The position numbers and the translations under genes were made by a program. Below are positions 58,601-64,000 of a stretch of DNA of 64,000 nt, piece after piece; position 1 is the first letter of the stretch, and the number at the start of each line of letters is the position of its first letter. Source of the stretch: JAWXUU01 sp044426085 (GTDB lineage Bacteria > Bacillota > Clostridia > Christensenellales > CAMQZB01); NCBI GenBank assembly GCA_044426085.1, contig JAWXUU010000002.1, forward strand, positions 1 through 64,000. The letters are read 5' to 3'. The notes beneath the pieces are model-generated. The model did not search any database. It was not told where the DNA came from and saw only the letters and a program-made list of their open reading frames with translations.

Positions 58601-59605
58601 GAAACATTCACAGCGGAAATAAATGACACTGTCGAAGTAGTTGGCAGCGTGAACACTGCAACATCAGGTGTTTCAACACTTCTTGACAAATTTGTATCGG
58701 GCAGTGACTACATAGATGGTGATATAACCAATATCAACAATGCAGTTTCAGCTGTTGTAGAAACAGATAAAGAAATTGTTGCATCATCAGAAGAAGCTGT
58801 TGAAATCATCAACAAACTAGACGAATTGTTCGTCGATGCAAACAGCACTGTAACCGTTGCAGAATCAACAGTTGACTCATCAAAATACGAAGCGTATATC
58901 GATGAAGACAGCAAAATTGATGATGAAGCAGCAGTTGAAGTATCAGGCTTGGCACTTTCAATCTTGAGTTCTGATTCTTATACTATTGACGGAACAACTG
59001 AATATGAAGTTGGCCTTGATGTATCTCAAACATCAGGTTCTTCAGAATCAATATCATTCAGCATAAGCCCATATATAAGTGTAGGCACTGACGAAAAAAC
59101 ATCAATTTCAAACAGCGAACTTTTGTCTCCAGTAACAATTAAAATTCCACTTCCTTCAACATATTCAGCAACAAAAGTGGAAATTGTTCACGAATCAACC
59201 GACAGAAGCACAGTTGAAACATACATCGCAGATGTTCAAACTTTAGATGGTTCAAAATATGCAGAAATCACAATCACGCATTTCTCAACATTCACAATAT
59301 ATGAATACGAATCAGCTTCAACAACTTCATCTTCAAGCGGAATCACGCTTTCAAGTAAATATACAGTTGGTGGAACTTCAACAGAAGTAGAAACTGAAAC
59401 AGAAGTTGAAGCAGAAGCAGAAACAGAAACTCCAGAAGAAACAGAAACGCCAACAGCAACAGAAACCCCAACAGCGACAATCACGCCAGTTGTGCCGGAA
59501 GACACAACAACAACAACTTCATCAAACGCATGGATTTGGATTGTTCTAGGAGTATTGGTTATCGGTGGAATCGCAGGATTTGTTATCTACAAAAAGAAAA
59601 ACTAA
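55616..59605 (+). CDS. Large cell-surface protein with N/S/T-rich repeats
   Basis: A 1329-aa secreted protein anchored by its C-terminus. The signal peptide ends near A34. Residues 90-210 are N/S/T-rich repeats with an 18-residue unit (YLTNSGTFTNSGTINN type, about 131-208), expected to form a beta-helix or solenoid. A long region without clear families follows (about 460-820 looks beta-helical). The C-terminal part matches the 33065 protein: a shared beta domain, a T/E/P-rich stalk, VVPE, SSNAWIWIVLGVL transmembrane helix and a lysine tail; there is no LPxTG. AGGAGG precedes ATG 55616. A role in attachment is likely but unproven. Confidence 0.87.
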   Translation: MKTKLKTNKLVLICAIMMIVMLCIAVSPTEIAFADEYTEVIEASSISSLVTQLSTATSGQYYKYTGSETTTSDFTIPEGVTVEITEESALQMSNSSNTSKTLTNKGTLIINGTFTIYGKVVNNGEITNNNYLTNSGTFTNSGTINNGTINSGTINNHSYLTNSGTFTNSGTINNFSYLTNNSTFTNSGEINNNYVLTNNSTFTNSGTITNVDGLRVYSINNLGTFTQSSNGTISVGHIQNSGFFYLNNEISSYESFNNIGAILVPSDKLLNYANNEFDGYVGYSENYTISEGAKLTIPSGNTLYVLSGKTFTNNGAIDGAIYNKGTYYANVNSTISGDITNAGDIYIAENHDFEYRQIVSSSNLYVYDITNALSALENTTCVYIKKSIEILDGVDFVIKDGVQLFVEPTLSQNDDETYVIIKYNNQNQYQDDKTTITGTIQIQEGGRIYNWTQDDMTVIFGEETITVPYKEFYIAKTVLESDITYVSTADELANALRNDDQYIKMTQNITLTEGNLAEGQTWYIAEEFSGTLDGGGYKLTLQSKNVSSTEEFGFYLVYYLRDGFVMKDLDIYNEGALHSLTCYNSTLGYYLMFDNVDILGNPDEVYSIGNNGALYIAHSFGYLVMKDCVNYQNMGGSGYQAIFVGGYLYKNALATFKNCDNYGTLNGENVAMFLGNPSQGNNLIYDSVYVSESENYGSIIGTITANVFSKNDNSANYDKFLAIYTADTINGVIDDISGTIAVMDYDFSGSVSATDGSVSIALKNDEDEAYSYGVRLWAYSSHATAGTFVMSAYFKDIATLDIFNAMNIKTGKFIDDVTFASLYPDEETYSILWDNSVYNYQAYLDATVAIVDETLYYIFDTKEGYVFNTKPYLTIFAYNEDGALIGSKNVTYSFGDEYSISDFEAYGDSYAFFTVEEFLTSPYITSDNYINANYTIAYGESYTLEKGQTLTISENIAFVNSGTITMKLGSAIVNNGTETIENIVFNGEPYSVATGETFTAEINDTVEVVGSVNTATSGVSTLLDKFVSGSDYIDGDITNINNAVSAVVETDKEIVASSEEAVEIINKLDELFVDANSTVTVAESTVDSSKYEAYIDEDSKIDDEAAVEVSGLALSILSSDSYTIDGTTEYEVGLDVSQTSGSSESISFSISPYISVGTDEKTSISNSELLSPVTIKIPLPSTYSATKVEIVHESTDRSTVETYIADVQTLDGSKYAEITITHFSTFTIYEYESASTTSSSSGITLSSKYTVGGTSTEVETETEVEAEAETETPEETETPTATETPTATITPVVPEDTTTTTSSNAWIWIVLGVLVIGGIAGFVIYKKKN
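56006..56237 (+). repeat. In-frame 54-bp coding repeats
   Basis: Four imperfect units coding for (Y/V)LTN(S/N)(G/S)TFTNSG-type blocks. The first unit is extended by an extra NNGTINSGTI segment, which suggests internal duplication. Confidence 0.85.
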
Positions 59606-59617
59606 AAAGCTAACAAC

Positions 59618-59701
59618 TTCCCAAAAGGGAATTCATAAATTCTATATTATACTAAATAAGAACGCCAGGGAATGCTAAGCATTGGCGTTCTTATTTTTTT
59701 A
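59618..59701 (+). repeat. Two-hairpin 3' element, copy 2
   Basis: Small hairpin TTCCC/GGGAA (59618-59631), spacer ATAAATTCTATATTATAC, then AATAAGAACGCCA/TGGCGTTCTTATT (59655-59695) with a loop containing GGGAATGCTAAGC, then a T tail. It matches 37024-37099 with paired changes in the stems and serves as the terminator of the surface gene. Confidence 0.87.
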
Positions 59702-59723
59702 AATATCAAAACACAAAACAAAA

Positions 59724-59751
59724 GGGCGGAAAAAATCCGCCCGTGTTTTAT
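59724..59751. terminator. Terminator of groESL
   Basis: GGGCGGA (59724-59730) pairs with TCCGCCC (59736-59742). It is flanked by A-rich sequence on the left, which gives a T tail on the minus strand. Confidence 0.75.
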
Positions 59752-59771
59752 ATATAATGTATGGATAAATA

Positions 59772-61403
59772 TTAATACATTCCACCCATACCGCCCATAT
59801 CGCCACCTGGCATAGCGCTTGCTGGCTCAGGAATATCAGCGACAATACTTTCAGTTGTGAGAAGTGTGCTCGCAACAGAAGCCGCATTTTGAAGGGCAGA
59901 GCGAGTAACCTTAGTAGGGTCGATAATGCCTTCCTCAACCATGTCCACATAAACATTTTTCAGAGCATTGAAGCCGTATGTTGGACTGTTGTTTTGCAAG
60001 ATGTTGTTCACGATAACCGCGCCGTCAAGACCTGCGTTTTCAGCGATTTGTCTGATAGGTTCTTCAAGGGCACGTTTAACGATTTGTGCACCTGTTCTTT
60101 CTTCGCCTTCAAGTGTAGCAATAAGTTCTTCAAGCGGAGCAATAGCATTCAAAAGTGCAACGCCACCACCAGGAACAATACCTTCTTCAACCGCCGCGCG
60201 CGTAGCCGCAAGAGCGTCGTCGATGCGAAGTTTCTTTTCTTTCATTTCCACTTCAGTTGCAGCACCAACATTGATAACAGCAACACCGCCAGCGATTTTC
60301 GCAAGTCTTTCGTGCAATTTTTCTTTGTCGTATTCGCTTGTTGTTTCAGCGATTTGTGCTTTGATTGAAGCAACCCTTGAAGCAATCATTTCAGAAGAGC
60401 CGAAGCCTTCAACGATTGTAGTGTTATCTTTATCAACCTTGACAGTTTTTGCTCTTCCAAGCATGTCAAGAGTGGCATCTTTAAGCTCGTATCCAAGGTC
60501 AGCAGAAATAACAACACCGCCAGTCAAAATTGCGATATCTTCAAGCATAGCTTTTCTTCTGTCGCCAAATCCAGGCGCTTTAACAGCAACGCAGTTGAAA
60601 GTACCTTTAAGTTTGTTCACGATGATTGTCGCAAGTGCTTCACCTTCGATATCTTCAGCGATAATCAAAAGTTTCAAGCCGTTTTGAACCACTTGTTCAA
60701 GCACAGGCAACACTTCTTGAATGCTGTTGATTTTTTTGTCGGTGATAAGAATAACCGCGTTTTCCATAACAGCTTCCATTTTATCAGTGTTAGTCGCCAT
60801 GTATGGTGAAAGATATCCTCTGTCAAACTGCATGCCTTCCACAACAGAAAGTTCAGTTTTAGCAGTTTTAGATTCTTCAACAGTGATAACACCGTCGTTG
60901 CCAACTTTTTCCATAGCGTCAGCAATAAGGTCGCCAACAGCTTCGTCGCCCGCAGAAATTGAAGCAACTTGAGCAATAGACATTTTGTTTTCGATTGGTT
61001 TAGAAATTTCTTTAAGCTTATCCACGCAAACGTCAACCGCTTTAGAAATACCTTTTTTAAGAATCATTGGGTTAGAACCCGCCGCAACGTTTTTGATGCC
61101 TTCTCTTATGATTGCTTGAGCAAGCACAACAGCAGTAGTAGTTCCGTCGCCCGCAACATCGTTTGTCTTTGTTGAAACTTCTTTCACGAGTTGTGCGCCC
61201 ATGTTTTCGAATGGATCTGGAAGTTCGATTTCTTTTGCGATAGTCACGCCGTCATTAGTGATGAGCGGTGCGCCGAACTTTTTATCCAAAACAACGTTTC
61301 TTCCCTTTGGTCCAATAGTGATTTTAACTGTGCCGGCAAGAGCATTCACGCCCGCTTCAAGGGCTTTTCTTGCTTCTTCACCGTGTTTGATTTGTTTTGC
61401 CAT
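59772..61403 (-). CDS. groEL: Chaperonin GroEL
   Basis: The 60-kDa chaperonin that folds proteins in an ATP-driven double ring with GroES. The 543-aa protein has GPKGRNVVLDKKFGAP, the ATPase block DVAGDGTTTAVVLAQ, the family signature AAVEEGIVPGGGVAL, and the glycine-methionine tail GGDMGGMGGMY. It follows groES by 17 bp and shares its CIRCE-controlled promoter. Confidence 0.98.
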   Translation of the reverse strand: MAKQIKHGEEARKALEAGVNALAGTVKITIGPKGRNVVLDKKFGAPLITNDGVTIAKEIELPDPFENMGAQLVKEVSTKTNDVAGDGTTTAVVLAQAIIREGIKNVAAGSNPMILKKGISKAVDVCVDKLKEISKPIENKMSIAQVASISAGDEAVGDLIADAMEKVGNDGVITVEESKTAKTELSVVEGMQFDRGYLSPYMATNTDKMEAVMENAVILITDKKINSIQEVLPVLEQVVQNGLKLLIIAEDIEGEALATIIVNKLKGTFNCVAVKAPGFGDRRKAMLEDIAILTGGVVISADLGYELKDATLDMLGRAKTVKVDKDNTTIVEGFGSSEMIASRVASIKAQIAETTSEYDKEKLHERLAKIAGGVAVINVGAATEVEMKEKKLRIDDALAATRAAVEEGIVPGGGVALLNAIAPLEELIATLEGEERTGAQIVKRALEEPIRQIAENAGLDGAVIVNNILQNNSPTYGFNALKNVYVDMVEEGIIDPTKVTRSALQNAASVASTLLTTESIVADIPEPASAMPGGDMGGMGGMY

Positions 61404-61420
61404 ATTTGTTTACCCCTTAA

Positions 61421-61705
61421 TTATTCAATGATTGCAAGAACGTCTGATTGTCTAAGAATTGTAACTTCTTCACCGTCAAGTTTGAAATCAGTTCCCGCGT
61501 ATTTAGAATATAATACTTTATCGCCAACAGAAACAACAATGTTGATTTCTTTGCCGTCAACAATTCCGCCCGCACCAACAGCCAAAACAACGCCGATTTG
61601 TTGTTTTTCTTGCGCTTGTGTTGGGAGCAAAATTCCGCTCTTAGTTTTTTCTTCTGGATTTTCCTGTTTGATTACGATTTTGTCAAACAATGGTTTTAGT
61701 TTCAT
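61421..61705 (-). CDS. groES: Co-chaperonin GroES
   Basis: The 94-aa lid of the chaperonin. It opens MKLKPLFDKIVIKQ and has the mobile loop around ENPEEKTKSGILLP and the C-terminal DGEEVTILRQSDVLAIIE. A GGAGG-type site precedes the ATG on the minus strand. It is first in the groES-groEL operon, under CIRCE control. Confidence 0.97.
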   Translation of the reverse strand: MKLKPLFDKIVIKQENPEEKTKSGILLPTQAQEKQQIGVVLAVGAGGIVDGKEINIVVSVGDKVLYSKYAGTDFKLDGEEVTILRQSDVLAIIE

Positions 61706-61737
61706 AATTAACCTCCAAATAAATTTTTTGCTTAATC

Positions 61738-61779
61738 ATTATAGCACAATTTTTAGCACTCTGCAACTAAGAGTGCTAG
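61738..61779 (-). promoter_or_regulatory. groESL promoter with CIRCE operator
   Basis: The CIRCE inverted repeat TTAGCACTC-N9-GAGTGCTAG lies at 61753-61779. On the minus strand TTGCAG (61761-61766) is the -35, inside the CIRCE loop, and TATAAT (61738-61743) the -10, 17 bp apart. HrcA bound here would block polymerase until heat or unfolding stress. Confidence 0.93.
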
Positions 61780-61923
61780 TTTTTTGTAAATTTTTTATAA
61801 ATTTATTATGTTTTTTTAAAATACATCTAAACTAATAATATAAATTTACAATTCAAAATGATATATATAATAAAATTTTATTCATTCTTTACATAATTAT
61901 TCACAAAAAACTTAAGATATATA

Positions 61924-61952
61924 TTGATTTTTTAATAAATCAATGCTAAAAT
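61924..61952 (+). promoter_or_regulatory. Promoter of the dCMP deaminase gene
   Basis: TTGATT (61924-61929), 17-bp spacer, TAAAAT (61947-61952). Confidence 0.6.
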
Positions 61953-62003
61953 GTATAAGTATTTAACAACGTGTAGTATTTTAATTACAAAATGGAGGTT
62001 GCT

Positions 62004-62459
62004 GTGAATAAGTGGGATAAAAGATTCATGGAAATGGCATGGCTTGTCAGCGGATGGTCAAGTTGTTATAGGGAAGGAAGACAAATCGGTGCAGTTATTG
62101 TGCGAAACAAACGCATTTTGACAACTGGATATAACGGTGCACCTTCCAACATAGAAAGCTGTGTTGATAAAGGCGTTTGCATGCGCGACAAACTCGGCAT
62201 TGCAAGCGGAACAAAACATGAACTTTGCTACGCTGTCCACGCCGAACAAAACGCCATCGTTCAAGCTTCAAAATTGGGGCTTGCGCTTGAAGGTGCCACG
62301 CTTTATTGCACTCACCAACCATGCGTGATATGCGCAAAACTAATCATCAATTCAGGAATAACAAGAATTGTTTATGAAAAAGACTACCCAGACGCGTTTT
62401 CAATTGAATTATTGAAAGAAGCTGGCGTAGAAATGGAAAAATTTGAAGGAGAAATATAA
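62004..62459 (+). CDS. dCMP deaminase (ComEB-type)
   Basis: A zinc-dependent deaminase that converts dCMP to dUMP for thymidylate synthesis. The 151-aa protein has TGYNGAPSNIESC, the catalytic H-A-E in YAVHAEQNAI, and the zinc pair P-C-V-I-C. The start is GTG 62004, with GGAGG 5 nt upstream; the ATG at 61992 lies just before that ribosome site and would add four residues. The cyclophilin gene starts 1 nt after its stop. Confidence 0.92.
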   Translation: MNKWDKRFMEMAWLVSGWSSCYREGRQIGAVIVRNKRILTTGYNGAPSNIESCVDKGVCMRDKLGIASGTKHELCYAVHAEQNAIVQASKLGLALEGATLYCTHQPCVICAKLIINSGITRIVYEKDYPDAFSIELLKEAGVEMEKFEGEI

Positions 62460-62460
62460 A

Positions 62461-62979
62461 ATGCAAAATCCAATAGTAACAATCGAAATAGAAAACTACG
62501 GAACAATCAAGGCAGAACTTTTGCCAAAAGTTGCTCCAAACAGTGTCAACAACTTCATAAGCCTAATCAAAAAAGGTTTCTATGACGGAATCATTTTCCA
62601 CAGAATCATCGAAGGCTTCATGCTTCAAGGTGGCGACCCAACAGGAACTGGCATGGGCGGTCCTGGATATTCAATCAAAGGCGAATTTTCTGGCAACGGT
62701 TTCCAAAACGATTTGAAACATGAATTTGGTGTACTTTCTATGGCAAGATCAATGAGCCCAAATTCAGCTGGCTCACAATTTTTCATCATGCTAGACACTC
62801 ACAAACATCTAGACCGTCAATATGCAGGCTTTGGCTTCGTGACAGAAGGTGGCGATGTTGTAAGAAAAATCGGAAATGTCGGGACAAACAGAGCAGACAA
62901 ACCTCTTCAAGATGTGAAAATCTCAAGCATGACTGTTGAAACTTTCGGAGAAGAATATCCACAACCAATCAAATGCTAA
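62461..62979 (+). CDS. Cyclophilin-type peptidyl-prolyl isomerase
   Basis: A 172-aa cytosolic prolyl cis-trans isomerase. It has the catalytic arginine in FHRIIEGFMLQGGDPTGTG, then GVLSMARSMSPNSAGSQFFIML and the C-terminal VVRKIGNVGTNRADKP. There is no signal peptide. GAAGGAG lies about 9 nt before ATG 62461. It is co-transcribed with the deaminase gene. Confidence 0.94.
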   Translation: MQNPIVTIEIENYGTIKAELLPKVAPNSVNNFISLIKKGFYDGIIFHRIIEGFMLQGGDPTGTGMGGPGYSIKGEFSGNGFQNDLKHEFGVLSMARSMSPNSAGSQFFIMLDTHKHLDRQYAGFGFVTEGGDVVRKIGNVGTNRADKPLQDVKISSMTVETFGEEYPQPIKC

Positions 62980-63042
62980 TAAAAACAAAGTAAAACAAAA
63001 CAAAACAAAATAAAAACAAAATAAATACTATGGGAGAATATT

Positions 63043-64000
63043 ATGGATAAGGTTGTAAAAGAAAAATTCAAGACGACCAAGATTGAAAAATCATGGATAC
63101 TCTACGACGTTGCAAACTCGGCATACGTTCTTATGGCAACGGCGCTTATTCCAATTTTTTACGGAATAATCGCAACGAATGCAGGCATGAGCGATACAGC
63201 ACAAGTGACAATCTTTGGCACAATGCTTTCCCTTGCTGCGCTTGTTGTTGGGCTTTTGAATCCAATTCTTGGGGCGATTGCAGATAACAAAGGCATGCGA
63301 AAGAAAATGTTTCTATTCTTCCTTTTGGTTGGAGTTGTGGGCTGTTTCTTGTTTTCAATTGCCAACACAGTTGTCATCGTTGCAATCGTGATGATTATAA
63401 GTCAAATCGGTCTTAATGGCAGTATCGTGTTTTCAGATGCGATGCTTGTTGATATCACAGTTGAAAACAGAATGGACAGAGTTTCTTCGCGTGGCTATGC
63501 ATGGGGGTATATCGGAAGTTGTATTCCATTTATCATCTGCCTTGTGATATACATGCTCACTATTATGCCAATCGGTGGGGAATATCTTCTTCCTTTCTCG
63601 GAAACTCGTGCAATCCAAATCGGCATGGTGATAACAGGTTTTTGGTGGATTATTGTGACATTGCCACTTCTTAAAAACTATAAGCAAAAATACGGTGTAG
63701 AACCAAGCAAAAATCAAATAAAAGATAGCTTTGCAAAACTTGCCTACACATTTAAAAACGCAAAAAATTATAAAGTGCCATTCATGTTTGTCATCGCCTT
63801 TTTCTTTTATATAAACGGCGTAACAACAATCATCGGCATGAGCATAACATACGCTTCAAGCGTTCTGGGTGCAAATGCAATCGATTCAATCAAGTTGGTT
63901 CTAGCACTTTTGATGACGCAGTTTGTGGCGTTCCCGTCTGCTATTGTCATGGGCAATCTTGCAAACAAAGTGTCGCCAAGAAAATTGATTTTGATTTCAA
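63043..64000 (+). CDS. UMF1-type MFS transporter, 5' part (runs off window)
   Basis: The first 319 codons of a membrane transporter; the 3' end lies outside the window. It has many hydrophobic segments and the family opening W-I-L-Y-D-V-A-N-S-A-Y, typical of the UMF1/ATG22-like branch of the major facilitator superfamily. The loop ADNKGMRKKMFLF matches the conserved MFS loop between helices 2 and 3, and RGYAWGYIGSC is another family block. GGGAGA lies 5-6 nt before ATG 63043. Substrates of this branch are poorly known. Confidence 0.88.
   Translation, partial: MDKVVKEKFKTTKIEKSWILYDVANSAYVLMATALIPIFYGIIATNAGMSDTAQVTIFGTMLSLAALVVGLLNPILGAIADNKGMRKKMFLFFLLVGVVGCFLFSIANTVVIVAIVMIISQIGLNGSIVFSDAMLVDITVENRMDRVSSRGYAWGYIGSCIPFIICLVIYMLTIMPIGGEYLLPFSETRAIQIGMVITGFWWIIVTLPLLKNYKQKYGVEPSKNQIKDSFAKLAYTFKNAKNYKVPFMFVIAFFFYINGVTTIIGMSITYASSVLGANAIDSIKLVLALLMTQFVAFPSAIVMGNLANKVSPRKLILIS

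Noticed and set aside
33065..59605. LPxTG sortase signals on the surface proteins
   Set aside because: Both tails have the hydrophobic helix and lysine end but no LPxTG or close variant; only the shared VVPE stands nearby, so I treat them as membrane-anchored.
59889..61431. Several long plus-strand frames opposite groEL and groES
   Set aside because: They are antisense shadows of the strongly conserved chaperonin genes.
1..64000. tRNA, rRNA or tmRNA genes
   Set aside because: I looked for T-arm GTTCGA-type blocks with matching acceptor stems and for rRNA-like sequence and found none I can support by eye; tRNAscan and Infernal would settle it.

Overview
This window comes from a low-GC, Gram-positive, probably anaerobic Clostridia-type bacterium, most likely a gut lineage. 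Support for this includes strong GGAGG ribosome binding sites, TTGACA-17-TATAAT promoters, a tryptophan T-box, a CIRCE/groESL operon, lipobox solute-binding proteins, an oxygen-sensitive radical SAM sulfatase-maturating enzyme and a corrinoid methyl-transfer cluster. No rRNA, tRNA, CRISPR array or intact transposase was recognised. The genus cannot be told from the sequence alone.

Region 1 (1-16.3 kb) is accessory DNA. It holds decayed prophage pieces (the terminase C-terminus at 656-829 and a probable portal N-terminus at 1571-1726), a SLOG/DUF1273-type gene remnant, and a complete type I restriction-modification operon (hsdM-hsdS-hsdR). It continues with small hypothetical genes, a methyltransferase behind a leader-peptide/terminator arrangement, and a two-gene operon of a 741-aa protein of unknown family plus a DEDDh exonuclease with a BRCT-like tail. 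After that come a broken 3-methyladenine glycosylase remnant, a small NQNNPNN-repeat protein, a hypoxanthine-DNA glycosylase, a Fic protein and a metallophosphoesterase. A near-identical 20-bp direct repeat (475-494 and 9345-9364) brackets the restriction-modification block.

Region 2 (16.3-32.5 kb) looks like one catabolic programme in two transcription blocks. The first is a ROK regulator and sulfatase-maturating enzyme facing a TctC-TctB-TctA transporter, a cytosolic Cys-type sulfatase and a URO-D-family protein. The second is an AraC regulator facing a corrinoid protein, its ferredoxin-like reductive activator, a DUF2284 protein, a URO-D methyltransferase fused to a thioredoxin-like domain, and a CobW-type GTPase. 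A phosphoglucose isomerase lies between them. I infer import of an organic anion, intracellular desulfation and corrinoid-dependent demethylation.

Region 3 (32.5-45 kb) has a small XRE regulator divergent from a large cell-surface protein, then a repeat-rich gene-free stretch. A polar amino-acid ABC transporter operon ending in a cytidylate-kinase-like gene follows, then an unusual FUSC membrane protein fused to a degenerate HAD domain, and a lone sugar-type binding lipoprotein.

Region 4 (44.8-55 kb) is the Trp T-box and the trpEGDC-(FB)-A operon with a TrpF-TrpB fusion, followed by an FGGY kinase and 4-alpha-glucanotransferase.

Region 5 (55-64 kb) has a second XRE/surface-protein pair that copies the layout of the first, including the same C-terminal anchor and the same 3' hairpin element. 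Then come CIRCE-controlled groES-groEL, a dCMP deaminase, a cyclophilin and the start of a UMF1-type MFS transporter that runs off the window.
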